Positions 36,250 to 44,466 of a stretch of DNA of 64,000 bases are shown piece by piece; positions within the stretch are counted from its first letter, which is position 1, and every line of letters starts with the position of its first letter. Source of the DNA: Dokdonella sp. (GTDB lineage Bacteria; Pseudomonadota; Gammaproteobacteria; Xanthomonadales; Rhodanobacteraceae); contig NZ_JAHCAQ010000015.1 of NCBI RefSeq assembly GCF_019634845.1, positions 1 to 64,000 on the forward strand, read 5' to 3'. Position numbers and translations under genes: made by a program. A model generated the notes under the pieces. That model was given only the letters and a program-made list of their open reading frames with translations. It was not told the DNA's origin and searched no databases.

Positions 36250-37239
36250 ATGGCGCATTCCCACGATCACGCCCACGATCACGATCACGCCCACGATCAC
36301 GATCACGATCACGATCACGATCACGATCACGATCACGATCACGACCACCATGCACGGGCCGCCGGCGCGGGTCGCGAGCGCAAGCTGTTCGTTGCCTTTG
36401 CGCTGACCCTGGTCACGTTGCTGGCCGAAGCGGTCGGCGGTTACGTGGCGGGGTCGCTGGCGCTGCTGGCCGACGCCGGCCACATGCTGGTCGATGCGTT
36501 CGCGCTGCTGTTCGCCTGGCTCGGGGCGCGCATGGCGCGACGCGCCGCCGACGCGCGGCGCAGTTATGGTTACGCCCGCGTCGAGGTGCTGGTGGGCTAT
36601 ACCAATGCACTGGCCCAGTTCGTGTTGGTCAGCTGGATCGTGGTCGAGGCGGCGGCGCGGCTGTTCACGCCGGCACCGATCCTCAGTGGCGTCATGCTGG
36701 CGGTGGCGCTCGCTGGCCTGGTCGTCAACGCACTCGTGCTGCGCATGCTGCACGCGCATGACGAGGACGATCTCAATACGGCCAGTGCGCGTCTGCATGT
36801 GCTGGGCGATCTGCTCGGTTCGCTCGGTGCGGTCGCGGCGGCACTCGTGATCGGCTGGTTCGGCTGGCTGTGGGCCGATCCGCTGATCTCGGTGCTGGTG
36901 GCGCTGCTGCTGGTGCGCAGCGCATGGCGGCTGGTCGCGCGCAGCGCCCACATCCTGCTCGAGGGTGCACCGTCGGGAGTCGACGAGGAACGCGTGGTCG
37001 CGGCGCTCGAGCGCGCTGCCGCTCCGGTGTGCGACGTACACCACGTCCATGTGTGGCAGCTCGCCGGCGGCAGCAGCGTCGCCACGCTGCATGCCCGTGT
37101 GCGGGCAGGCGAGTCAGCCGATGCCGCGCTCGACGCGGTGCGCGCCGTGCTGCGTCGCGAGTTCGGCATCGCGCATGCCACGATCCAGCTCGAGTCCGAG
37201 CCGTGCCCGCCGGCCCGTTGTGGCCATGATCACGCCTGA
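36250..37239 (+). CDS. Cation diffusion facilitator with His-Asp repeat N terminus
   Basis: Encodes 329 residues. CDF/ZitB-CzcD type, exporting Zn(II) (and often Cd or Co) in exchange for protons across the inner membrane. Residues 3-35 are a His-Asp repeat, a likely metal buffer. Six TM segments follow, with metal-site pairs ADAGHMLVDAFAL (TM2) and ARLHVLGDLLGSLG (TM5), then a cytoplasmic metal-sensing domain (VHHVHVWQL). C-terminal CPPARCGHDH adds more ligands. It completes a zinc locus together with zur, receptor and MerC protein, but as an exporter probably under different control. Confidence 0.92.
   Translation: MAHSHDHAHDHDHAHDHDHDHDHDHDHDHDHDHHARAAGAGRERKLFVAFALTLVTLLAEAVGGYVAGSLALLADAGHMLVDAFALLFAWLGARMARRAADARRSYGYARVEVLVGYTNALAQFVLVSWIVVEAAARLFTPAPILSGVMLAVALAGLVVNALVLRMLHAHDEDDLNTASARLHVLGDLLGSLGAVAAALVIGWFGWLWADPLISVLVALLLVRSAWRLVARSAHILLEGAPSGVDEERVVAALERAAAPVCDVHHVHVWQLAGGSSVATLHARVRAGESADAALDAVRAVLRREFGIAHATIQLESEPCPPARCGHDHA
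36262..36350 (+). repeat. CACGAT hexanucleotide microsatellite inside CDF gene
   Basis: A near-perfect tandem array of CACGAT units, broken by two CACGCC units near its start and a CACGACCAC end. It encodes alternating His-Asp. Because the unit is six bases, copy-number change alters the His-Asp length without breaking the frame. Confidence 0.93.
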
Positions 37240-37351
37240 GTGGCGACGCAGTCTGCCGCCCGGGGTCGCGCTGCCACGGCCGCGGCGGTTGCGCAGGCGC
37301 CGCAGGCTGCTATCCTGCGCGCCCGTTTATCGAACCGGATCAGGAGCCACC

Positions 37352-37537
37352 ATGGGCAAGGGCGATCGCAAGACACGCAAGGGCAAGATTTCCATCTGCA
37401 GTTACGGCAATGCACGCCCGCACGCGGGCAGGAAGGGCAGCGCGGCAGCCGTGGCCGGCAAGCCGGCCGCCAAGAAGGCCGCTCCGGTCAAGAAGGCCGC
37501 TCCGGCCAAGAAGGCAGCCCCCAAGAAGTCGGCCTGA
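37352..37537 (+). CDS. Ribosomal protein bTHX-like with basic Ala/Lys tail
   Basis: Encodes 61 residues. MGKGDRKTRKGKISICSYGN then ARPHAGRKGS matches the bTHX (Thx) family, a tiny 30S-subunit protein first seen in Thermus (MGKGDRRTRRGKI-). The usual protein ends near residue 30. Here a tail of KKAAP-type repeats (PAAKKAAPVKKAAPAKKAAP) is added, similar to histone-H1-like tails. AGGAG precedes the ATG. It may stabilise 16S rRNA at the head of the 30S subunit, while the tail's role is unknown. Confidence 0.8.
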   Translation: MGKGDRKTRKGKISICSYGNARPHAGRKGSAAAVAGKPAAKKAAPVKKAAPAKKAAPKKSA

Positions 37538-37600
37538 GCATCGCGCCGGGCAGGCCCTGCGCGGCCGGTCGGTGGGCATTGGCGGCGACTCAACGAAAAG

Positions 37601-37792
37601 TTAGCTTTTCTGTCTTGATACCGGTATAGTCGCGCGCACTGTGTTCGCCAGGGTCACCGTGAATCGTGACCTTGATGCAGTCGATCTGACGATCCGCTTC
37701 ATCGTTTCGCCTCGCTTGCTCCCGGCAACCCAGTCTCGACACGGGCATTTCCGTGATCGCGATTCCATTGTGTTTCCAGGAGTTTTGCAAAG
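37601..37792 (+). promoter_or_regulatory. Promoter and long 5' leader of cold-shock gene
   Basis: A -10-like TATAGT at 37625-37630 has a weak -35 (TTAGCT at 37601) 18 bases upstream. The leader to the ATG at 37793 is about 155 bases and holds a small GGTCAC/GTGACC hairpin (37652-37671). Long structured leaders are typical of csp mRNAs, where they control translation by temperature. Promoter placement is tentative. Confidence 0.45.
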
Positions 37793-38002
37793 ATGTCCAA
37801 TCGTCAAAGCGGCACGGTCAAGTGGTTCAACGATGCGAAGGGCTTCGGCTTCATCACGCCCGAGAGCGGCCCCGACCTGTTCGTGCACTTTCGCGCCATC
37901 CAGGGCACCGGCTTCAAGTCGTTGCAGGAAGGCCAGCGCGTGACCTTCATCGCCGTCCAGGGCCAGAAGGGCATGCAGGCTGATCAGGTGCAGGTCGTCT
38001 GA
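37793..38002 (+). CDS. Cold-shock protein, CspA family
   Basis: Encodes 69 residues. An OB-fold RNA chaperone with both RNA-binding motifs: KGFGFITPE (RNP1) and DLFVHFRAI (RNP2, usual form VFVHFSAI). [15 protein letters not shown] is the usual start. It binds single-stranded RNA and prevents secondary structure. A long leader and strong terminator make it a single-gene unit. Confidence 0.95.
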   Translation: MSNRQSGTVKWFNDAKGFGFITPESGPDLFVHFRAIQGTGFKSLQEGQRVTFIAVQGQKGMQADQVQVV

Positions 38003-38026
38003 TCGAGCATCGTTCAGCGAATGACC

Positions 38027-38057
38027 AAACCCCGGGTGGCGACACCCGGGGTTTTTT
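38027..38057 (+). terminator. Rho-independent terminator of csp gene
   Basis: A 12-bp stem (38027-38038 with 38043-38054), a 4-base loop and a run of six T. It lies 24 bases after the stop. Confidence 0.93.
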
Positions 38058-38179
38058 ATTGGCCGCGCAGCGCGGCTGAATCGCTGCCAACCCGTGACCG
38101 CCCCATGCGCGCCGGCCGACCGCGGTCGGCGCTGGCGTGGCATCCTCTGGCGTCGATCCCTGCAGTGGAGGATTGCGTC

Positions 38180-38746
38180 ATGGCCCATGACATCGCCGTC
38201 ATCGTTGGCAGCCTGCGCAAGGAATCGTTCAACCGCAAGTTTGCGCGCGTGCTGATCGATCTGGCGCCCGCCAGCCTGCGCATGCAGATCGTCGAGATCG
38301 GTGCCTTGCCGCTGTACAACCAGGATCTCGATGAGGCCGGTGCGGTGGTGCCGCCGGCCTGGACCGCGTTCCGCGAGCGCATGCGCGCGGCGCAGGGCGT
38401 GCTGTTCGTGACGCCCGAATACAACCGTTCGGTACCCGCCGTGCTCAAGAACGCGATTGATGTCGGTTCGCGTCCCTACGGTCACAGCGTGTGGGCCGGC
38501 AAGCCGGCCGCGGTGGCCAGCGTGTCGATCGGTGCGATCGCAGGTTTTGGCGCCAACCATCACCTGCGTCAGTCGTTGGTGTTCGTCGACATGCCCGTGT
38601 TGCAGCAACCCGAGGCCTACATCGGTGGGGCGGGTAGTCTGTTCGACGCCCAGGGCGAGTTGAGCAATGCCGGCACGCGCGAGTTTGCCGCCAGGTTCAT
38701 CCAGGCCTACGCAGCCTGGGTCGAGCGGCTGCTCGGCCGTGCCTGA
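38180..38746 (+). CDS. NADPH-dependent FMN reductase (ChrR/YieF-like)
   Basis: Encodes 188 residues of flavodoxin-like fold. VGSLRKESFNRKFAR forms the FMN-phosphate loop, and TPEYNRSVPAVLKNAIDVGSR is the family signature. Related enzymes reduce quinones, azo dyes or chromate with NAD(P)H. Cytoplasmic, usually dimeric or tetrameric. The physiological substrate is not given by sequence. Ends 2 bases from the convergent CorA gene. Confidence 0.9.
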   Translation: MAHDIAVIVGSLRKESFNRKFARVLIDLAPASLRMQIVEIGALPLYNQDLDEAGAVVPPAWTAFRERMRAAQGVLFVTPEYNRSVPAVLKNAIDVGSRPYGHSVWAGKPAAVASVSIGAIAGFGANHHLRQSLVFVDMPVLQQPEAYIGGAGSLFDAQGELSNAGTREFAARFIQAYAAWVERLLGRA

Positions 38747-38748
38747 GG

Positions 38749-39678
38749 TCAGACCCAGCCGCGCCGCCGCAGCCATGCCAGCGGCAGTACGGCGCTGAGC
38801 GTGATCACGCCCAGCGCGATCGCATAGCCATACGGCCACTGCAGTTCGGGCATGTTGTGGAAGTTCATGCCCCAGATGCCGGCCAGCACCATCGGCGGGA
38901 TCGATACCACCGAGGCGATGGTGAGGATCTTGATCACATCGTTCTGCTCGATGTTGATGAAGCCGAGCACGGCGTCGAGCAGGAACTGCAGCTTGTCGGT
39001 CAGTTGGCTGTCGAATTCGGCCAGAACTTCCAGATCCTTGCCGATCGCATCGGCGCGCTGGTGCAGGGGACGATCCATGCCGTGGCCGTGGCAATCGCGC
39101 AGGAACAGCATCAGTCGCTGCAGTCCCGTGGCCGATTGGCGCATGCGCGTGAGGCGCGCTTCGAGGTGACCCAGTTCGGCCAGCGCCTGGCGCAGGGTGT
39201 CGCCGCGCTCGCGCGCCGTGCCGAAGATGCGCAGCGAGAGCTGGCCGGTTTCGGCCGAAACGTGTTCGAGCCGGTCAGCGTTGGTGGCGACGATGGCCTC
39301 GATGATCGTGAGCAGCGCTTCGGCGGCGGTCAGCGACGGCGCCGCGCTGACGCGCGCTGCGGCGAGTTCGAAGGCTGGCGATACCGCATAGCGGATCGTG
39401 ATCACGCGCCGTGGCAGCAACAAAAAGCCGACCGGCGATTGTGCGGTGCTGTCGCTGTGGCTGAAATACGGTACGCCCAGCCGCAGCACGCCGTCGCTGA
39501 CGTCGATGCGGCTCGACAACTCGAGGCTGCCCAGTTCCTCGCGCGTGGGCAGGGTCACGGCGCAGGCCTGCTCGACCTGGCGGATCTCGTCGACCGTCGG
39601 CGCGATGAGATCGAGCCAGACGGCGCCGATCTCGCCGCTGGCGCCGCCGCTGCGGCCGGGATGGTGGTGGATCAACAT
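38749..39678 (-). CDS. CorA-family divalent cation channel
   Basis: Encodes 309 residues from 39678 (MLIHHHPG). A long cytoplasmic funnel domain is followed by two C-terminal TM segments and the selectivity motif GMN (GIWGMNFHNMPE) between them, as in CorA pentamers. Takes up Mg(II), possibly Co/Ni. Upstream in-frame codons overlap the start of the divergent rhomboid gene, so the shorter start is preferred. Confidence 0.92.
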   Translation of the reverse strand: MLIHHHPGRSGGASGEIGAVWLDLIAPTVDEIRQVEQACAVTLPTREELGSLELSSRIDVSDGVLRLGVPYFSHSDSTAQSPVGFLLLPRRVITIRYAVSPAFELAAARVSAAPSLTAAEALLTIIEAIVATNADRLEHVSAETGQLSLRIFGTARERGDTLRQALAELGHLEARLTRMRQSATGLQRLMLFLRDCHGHGMDRPLHQRADAIGKDLEVLAEFDSQLTDKLQFLLDAVLGFINIEQNDVIKILTIASVVSIPPMVLAGIWGMNFHNMPELQWPYGYAIALGVITLSAVLPLAWLRRRGWV

Positions 39679-39764
39679 GGGGCAGTGGCCGTCGCAAGAC
39701 TTGTTGCCGCGATGGCGCGCATCATATCGTTCACCGCCCCGCCACTGCACGAGGTCCGGTCCGG

Positions 39765-40385
39765 ATGATGGCTCAAGGCTACGCAACGCTGGCGATCATC
39801 GCCGTTACCTGTGTTGTCTCGTTCATGGGGTTCTCCAACCCGGCGCTCATCTCGCGGCTGATCCTGTGGTCGCCGGCGATCACGCGCGGCCGCGAGTATT
39901 GGCGCCTGGCGACCTGCGGCCTGATCCACGCCGACGTGCCGCATCTGCTGTTCAACATGATCACGCTGTACTTCTTCGGCGCATTGATCGAGGCGTTCTA
40001 CAGCGTGCGGGTCGGCGAACTCGGTTTCGTGCTGTTTTACGTGGCGGGCCTGGTGGTGTCGTCGCTGCCGAGCTGGTACGAGCACCGCAATGACGGCGGC
40101 TATCGCAGTCTGGGTGCCTCGGGCGCCGTCAGCGCGGTGCTGTTCGCCTACATCCTGCTGCGGCCATGGTCGCAGATCATCGTCTTCGTGGTGCCGATGC
40201 CGGCCATCCTGTACGCGGTGCTCTACCTGGGCTACACGATCTACATGGAGCGCCAGCGCAGCGACAACATCAACCACAGCGCGCATCTGTGGGGTGCCCT
40301 GTACGGCGTCGTGGTGACGGCGCTGGTCGAGCCGCGCGTGCTCGGTGCGTTCGTGTCGCAACTGCTGCGCCCGCTGGCGCAGTGA
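39765..40385 (+). CDS. Rhomboid intramembrane serine protease
   Basis: Encodes 206 residues with six TM segments. The catalytic dyad is visible: Ser in LGASGAVSAVLF and His in NHSAHLWGALYG. LIHADVPHLLFNMITLYFFG is the conserved H-x-x-x-N region of TM2. It cleaves membrane proteins within the bilayer. Substrate unknown. Confidence 0.92.
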   Translation: MMAQGYATLAIIAVTCVVSFMGFSNPALISRLILWSPAITRGREYWRLATCGLIHADVPHLLFNMITLYFFGALIEAFYSVRVGELGFVLFYVAGLVVSSLPSWYEHRNDGGYRSLGASGAVSAVLFAYILLRPWSQIIVFVVPMPAILYAVLYLGYTIYMERQRSDNINHSAHLWGALYGVVVTALVEPRVLGAFVSQLLRPLAQ

Positions 40386-40395
40386 TGGTGCAGCG

Positions 40396-41097
40396 TCAGT
40401 CGGCGTAGGCGGTGGCCAGTGCCGTCAGGTGGTCGCGTTCGGTCGGTGCCAGGTGCGGTGCGAGCAGGGCGATGACGCGGCGCATCGCAGCGCGCGGGTC
40501 GCCGATGCTGCCGTCATAGTGGTTGTTGCGCACGCTGTCGTAGCCGACCCAGAACGTGACCAGTGCCATCGCGTTCTCGACGAGGACGTCCAGTTCGGCG
40601 GGCGCCAGCCGCAACACGCCGTCGGCGACGAATTGGCGCAGCAGGGTGCGCGCGCTGACGGTGGCACGGTCGAGGATCCGGGCGAAGCGCGTGCGGATGC
40701 GCCGGTTGCGCGCCAGGATGTCGACCAGATCGCGGTGCAGGAAGCGGTAGTCGCCGATGGTCTCGAACAGCAGGTGCAGCTGCAGCCACAGGTCCTCGAT
40801 GTTGGGATTGCGCGCGGTCGGCAGCAGCAGGGCGTCGTCGATGCGATTTTCATAGGCGCCGAACAGGCGCTCGACGATGTCGTCCTTGCTGCGGAAGTGG
40901 TAGTACAGGTTGCCGGGGCTGATGCCGGTTTCGTCGGCGATGTGGTTGGTGGTGACGTTGGGTTCGCCGTGGGCGTTGAACATCGCCAGGCTGGTGTCGA
41001 GGATGCGCTCGCGGGTCGGTCGCGCGGCACGCCGCCCGGCGCCTACGGGCGCGTTGGCCGCGCTGGCGGCAAGGTCGATGGGTGGCGGGTCCTTCAT
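40396..41097 (-). CDS. TetR-family regulator
   Basis: Encodes 233 residues from ATG 41097. A TTG at 41184, just after the upstream gene, is another possible start. The HTH is TRERILDTSLAMFNAHG, then NHIADETGISPGNLYYHF then RSKDDIVERLF. The ligand domain (about 95-230) resembles regulators of fatty-acid metabolism in Xanthomonadales and Pseudomonas, and the gene follows an acyl-CoA-binding protein gene in the same direction. Acyl-CoA or a fatty acid is a plausible effector (inference). Confidence 0.85.
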   Translation of the reverse strand: MKDPPPIDLAASAANAPVGAGRRAARPTRERILDTSLAMFNAHGEPNVTTNHIADETGISPGNLYYHFRSKDDIVERLFGAYENRIDDALLLPTARNPNIEDLWLQLHLLFETIGDYRFLHRDLVDILARNRRIRTRFARILDRATVSARTLLRQFVADGVLRLAPAELDVLVENAMALVTFWVGYDSVRNNHYDGSIGDPRAAMRRVIALLAPHLAPTERDHLTALATAYAD

Positions 41098-41190
41098 TCG
41101 CCAGTCCGGCGCGCTGCCGCGACCCTTGCGCGCGCGCGGCGTGGGCGGATCCTGGCGGCCTGGCGTCGAGACTGCCTTTTTCAAGGACGT

Positions 41191-41448
41191 TCAGCCGCCG
41201 AGCTTCTTCACCAGGTCGATGTACTTCTGCTGCGCGTCCTCGGCCTTGGTGCCCTTGAGCTTGGCCCAGGCCTCGTACTTGGCGGTGCCGACGAAATCGA
41301 AGAAGCCCGGCTTGGGCCCGGACACGTCGCCTTCGGCACCTTGCTTGTACAGCGCGTAGAGCTTGAGCAGGGTGTCGTTGTCGGGACGTTCGTCGAGCTT
41401 CTTGACGGCTGCGGCGGCATTCTCGAATCGTGCTTTCAGGTCGGCCAT
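41191..41448 (-). CDS. Acyl-CoA-binding protein
   Basis: Encodes 85 residues, the normal ACBP length, as a four-helix bundle. Key residues are present: LLKLYALYKQGAEGDV, the PGFFDFVGTAKYEAWAKLKG block with Tyr/Lys contacts to CoA, and AQQKYIDLVKKL. It carries medium- to long-chain acyl-CoA in the cytoplasm. Divergent from the fatty acyl-CoA reductase across 135 bases, it could supply its substrate. Confidence 0.93.
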   Translation of the reverse strand: MADLKARFENAAAAVKKLDERPDNDTLLKLYALYKQGAEGDVSGPKPGFFDFVGTAKYEAWAKLKGTKAEDAQQKYIDLVKKLGG

Positions 41449-41583
41449 GGCGTGGTTCCGTAGCATCGCAGCGGCAATTGGCGCAGCTTACAACAGGGTC
41501 GCCGCCGGCGGCCATTCGCGTAGCCAGCGGCGCGCCGGCAAGGCTATGCTTGCGCGGCGAGTCATCGGCAGAGGACGTGGCAC

Positions 41584-43563
41584 ATGACGTATTTCGTTAC
41601 CGGCGCGACGGGTTTCATCGGCAAGCGCCTCATCGAGAAACTGCTCACGCGCAAGGGGACCATCCACTGTCTCGTGCGCAAGGAATCGATGCCGCGGTTC
41701 AAGGCGCTGGTCGAAACGTGCGGCGATGACGGCAAGCGCCTGGTCGCGGTGGTCGGCGACCTGGCCAAGCCACGGCTTGGCATCGCGCCGGCGACGTTGC
41801 GCGCCCTCGGCGGCAAGATCAGGCATTTCTTCCACCTTGCCGCGATATACGACCTCGCTGCCGACGCCGACAGCCAGATCGTGGCCAATGTCGAGGGCAC
41901 GCGCCACGCCATCGAGGCGGCCGAAGCACTGCGCGTGGGCTGCTTCCACCACGTCAGCTCGATCGCCGCGGCGGGGTTGTATTCGGGCGTGTTCCGCGAG
42001 GACATGTTCGACGAGGCCGAGGAGCTGGAGCATCCGTATTTCCGCACCAAGCACGATTCGGAAGGCCTGGTGCGCAGCCAGTGCAAGCGCCCGTGGCGCG
42101 TGTATCGCCCCGGCATCGTGGTCGGCGATTCGCGCACGGGCGAGATGGACAAGATCGATGGCCCCTACTACTTCTTCCGCCTCATCAAGAAGATGCGCCA
42201 GAGCCTGCCGCCGTGGATGCCGACGGTCGGGCTCGAGGGCGGGCGCATCAACCTGGTGCCGGTCGACTGGGTGGCCGCCGCGCTCGACCACATCGCCCAC
42301 AAGGCCGCACTCGATGGCCACACCTTCCACCTGACCGACCCGGCGCCACGCCGGATCGGCGAGGTTCTCAACCTGTTCGCGCGCGCGGGACATGCACCGC
42401 AGATGACGATGCGGCTCGATGCGCGCATGTTCGGTTTCATTCCGGCGAGCATCCGCGCGGCGATCGGCAGCCTGCCGCCGGTGCGCCGCGTGGCCAGGGT
42501 GCTGCTGCGTGATCTGGGTATCCCGGCGGCGATCATGCAGTTCATCAATTACCCCACGCGTTTCGATTGCCGCGAGACCGAGCGCGCGCTCAAGGGCTCG
42601 AAGATCGTGCTGCCCAGGCTCGACGACTACGCCTGGAAGCTGTGGGACTACTGGGAGCGCCATCTCGATCCGGACCTGTTCGTCGACCGCTCGCTCGGCG
42701 GCAAGGTGCGCGGCAAGGTGGTGCTGGTGACCGGTGGTTCGTCGGGGATCGGTCGCGCGGTGGCGACGAAGGTGGCCGCTGCCGGGGCGCAGCTCGTCAT
42801 CTGCGCGCGCGGCGAGGAGGAACTGGCGCAGACCAAGGCCGAGATCGAAGCCGCCGGCGGCATCTGTCATACCTATGTGGCCGACCTGTCCGACCTGAAA
42901 TCGTGTGACGAATTGGTGTCGCGCGTGCTGGCGGACCATGGTCACGTCGATATCCTCGTCAACAACGCCGGGCGCTCGATCCGGCGCGCGATCAGCGCCA
43001 GCTACGACCGCTTCCACGATTTCGAGCGCACGATGCAGCTCAACTATTTCGGTGCGCTGCGTCTGATCATGGGCTTGCTGCCGACGATGAGCGAGCGCCA
43101 TCACGGCCACATCATCAACATCTCGTCGATCGGCGTGCTGACCAATTCGCCGCGCTTCTCGGCCTATGTCGCTTCCAAGGCCGCGCTCGATGCGTTCTCG
43201 CGCTGCGCCCAGGCCGAGTATTCCGACAACGGCGTCAACTTCACCACCATCAACATGCCGCTGGTGAAAACGCCGATGATCGCGCCGACCCAGATGTACG
43301 AATCGGTGCCGACACTATCACCCGAGGAAGCGGCCGACATCGTGGTCGAGGCGATCATCGAGCGGCCCGTGCGCATCGCCACCCGGCTCGGCACCTTCGC
43401 CCAGGTGTTCTACACGCTGGCGCCGCGCGTGTACGAGATCGTCATGAACACCGCATTCCGGCTGTTCCCCGACTCGGCGGCGGCCAAGGGCGACAAGGGT
43501 GCCGCGGCACCCACCAGCGAGCAGATCGCGTTCGCCTCGCTCATGCGCGGAGTGCACTGGTAG
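41584..43563 (+). CDS. Fatty acyl-CoA reductase, alcohol-forming (two-SDR fusion)
   Basis: Encodes 659 residues. Colinear with the Marinobacter fatty acyl-CoA reductase (about 661 residues) that reduces acyl-CoA to fatty alcohol for wax esters. N-terminal extended SDR: TGATGFIG, FHLAAIYD, HVSSIAAAGLYSG, HPYFRTKHDSE (YxxxK). C-terminal classical SDR from about residue 380: VTGGSSGIGRA, NNAGRSIRR, ISSIGVLTN, YVASKAALDAFSRCAQAEYS. Even the end ASLMRGVHW is conserved. Uses NADPH, with the aldehyde as intermediate. Neighbouring ACBP, phasin and PHA-system genes fit a storage-lipid role. No wax synthase in the window. Confidence 0.9.
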   Translation: MTYFVTGATGFIGKRLIEKLLTRKGTIHCLVRKESMPRFKALVETCGDDGKRLVAVVGDLAKPRLGIAPATLRALGGKIRHFFHLAAIYDLAADADSQIVANVEGTRHAIEAAEALRVGCFHHVSSIAAAGLYSGVFREDMFDEAEELEHPYFRTKHDSEGLVRSQCKRPWRVYRPGIVVGDSRTGEMDKIDGPYYFFRLIKKMRQSLPPWMPTVGLEGGRINLVPVDWVAAALDHIAHKAALDGHTFHLTDPAPRRIGEVLNLFARAGHAPQMTMRLDARMFGFIPASIRAAIGSLPPVRRVARVLLRDLGIPAAIMQFINYPTRFDCRETERALKGSKIVLPRLDDYAWKLWDYWERHLDPDLFVDRSLGGKVRGKVVLVTGGSSGIGRAVATKVAAAGAQLVICARGEEELAQTKAEIEAAGGICHTYVADLSDLKSCDELVSRVLADHGHVDILVNNAGRSIRRAISASYDRFHDFERTMQLNYFGALRLIMGLLPTMSERHHGHIINISSIGVLTNSPRFSAYVASKAALDAFSRCAQAEYSDNGVNFTTINMPLVKTPMIAPTQMYESVPTLSPEEAADIVVEAIIERPVRIATRLGTFAQVFYTLAPRVYEIVMNTAFRLFPDSAAAKGDKGAAAPTSEQIAFASLMRGVHW

Positions 43564-43589
43564 AACCGGCGCCCTCCGGCGCCGGTTCT
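43562..43589 (+). terminator. Hairpin at 3' end of acyl-CoA reductase gene
   Basis: A 12-bp perfect stem (43562-43573 with 43578-43589) that begins inside the TAG stop codon. No T-tract. Confidence 0.5.
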
Positions 43590-43591
43590 GG

Positions 43592-43790
43592 GGAGGCAGG
43601 GATGCCGACCGGTCGAAGTCGCCACGAGCGACTGAGGAGGAGGCAAGGATGCCGACTGGAGCTGCGCACCAGGGAGGGTTGCTGGCGCCGGTTCCGAACG
43701 AAGTGATCGCCGTGGCCTGCGGTTGGCCAGGCCGGCCGAAGTCGCCACGGGCAGCGGGCGCTGCGCAGCAGGGACCATCGCCGCCAGCAA
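43592..43790. repeat. Mosaic intergenic repeat region
   Basis: No gene is seen in the 300 bases between the reductase and phasin genes. The stretch contains an 18-base direct repeat with one mismatch (43592-43609 and 43639-43656), a 13-base identical direct repeat (43614-43626 and 43737-43749) and a 9-base inverted repeat (43679-43687 with 43782-43790). It looks like a dispersed intergenic element. Confidence 0.45.
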
Positions 43791-43797
43791 TCCCCGA

Positions 43798-43828
43798 TAA
43801 AAAAAGGAGCGGGCCGCAGCCCGCTCCT
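43798..43828 (-). terminator. Rho-independent terminator of phasin gene
   Basis: A GGAGCGGGC/GCCCGCTCC stem at 43806-43828 that is followed, on the minus strand, by seven T (the A-run at 43799-43805). It lies about 36 bases past the phasin stop. Confidence 0.9.
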
Positions 43829-43864
43829 CGTGTCGATCCAACCTGGTGGCCGTGGCCGCCGCGA

Positions 43865-44332
43865 TCAGCCCGCGCTGCGCTTGCGCGCCGGACGCTTGGC
43901 CGCAGCCTTGGCAGCCGGCTTGCCGCTTGCGCGCGCCAGCTCGTCGATGCGCGCCTCGAGGCGCTTGATGTCGGCATGGCCGGGAATGCCCAGGCGCTTG
44001 AGCGAACGCGACACGCGATCCTCGAACACTTTCTCGAGCTTGTCCCAGGTTTCCTGGCTGCGCTCGCGGACCTGGCCGAGCGTGCTCTCGACATTGCCGC
44101 GGGCTTCGTCGACCTTGGCCTGGGTGAACTTGCGCGTCTTGGCTTCCAGCGCGCTGCCTTCCTTCACCAGCGCCTCGAACAGCTTGCTGCCTTCGTGCTG
44201 CGCCTTCGCAAAGGCGCCCAGTCCGGCCAACCAGATCTGCTGCGCCGAATCCATCACGCCCTTGCCGATGTGGCGGCTGTCGGCGCTGCTGCTGGGCTTC
44301 TTGGCGGCAGTCTTGAGCTTGGGCTTGGCCAT
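43865..44332 (-). CDS. Phasin (PHA granule-associated protein)
   Basis: Encodes 155 residues from 44332 (MAKPKLKTAAKK). The middle is a long amphipathic helix with the phasin pattern (IWLAGLGAFAKAQHEGSKLFEALVKEG then TRKFTQAKVDE), followed by a coiled part. The C terminus is Ala/Lys/Arg-rich like PhaF-type phasins that also touch DNA. Phasins coat polyhydroxyalkanoate granules. No PHA synthase is in the window, but the nearby PHA-system gene supports the call. Confidence 0.88.
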   Translation of the reverse strand: MAKPKLKTAAKKPSSSADSRHIGKGVMDSAQQIWLAGLGAFAKAQHEGSKLFEALVKEGSALEAKTRKFTQAKVDEARGNVESTLGQVRERSQETWDKLEKVFEDRVSRSLKRLGIPGHADIKRLEARIDELARASGKPAAKAAAKRPARKRSAG

Positions 44333-44466
44333 TGTCGCGTTCTCCGGTAGTGGCGGCACATGCCGCGATGGCCCATGTTGGCGCCCGCCACTAGAGCAGT
44401 CACCCTAGGGATGGGGCGGAGCAGGTTGCGGTGGCCACTGCCGCGCGCAGCGGTTCTGACGATGCC

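Noticed and set aside
36262-36350. Tandem repeat as a possible CRISPR array
   Set aside because: A 6-base unit without spacers, in frame in the CDF gene. No CRISPR array or cas gene was seen in the window.
35719-37092. 457-codon minus-strand frame opposite merC-like and CDF genes
   Set aside because: Antisense shadow. The plus strand has intact transporter motifs.
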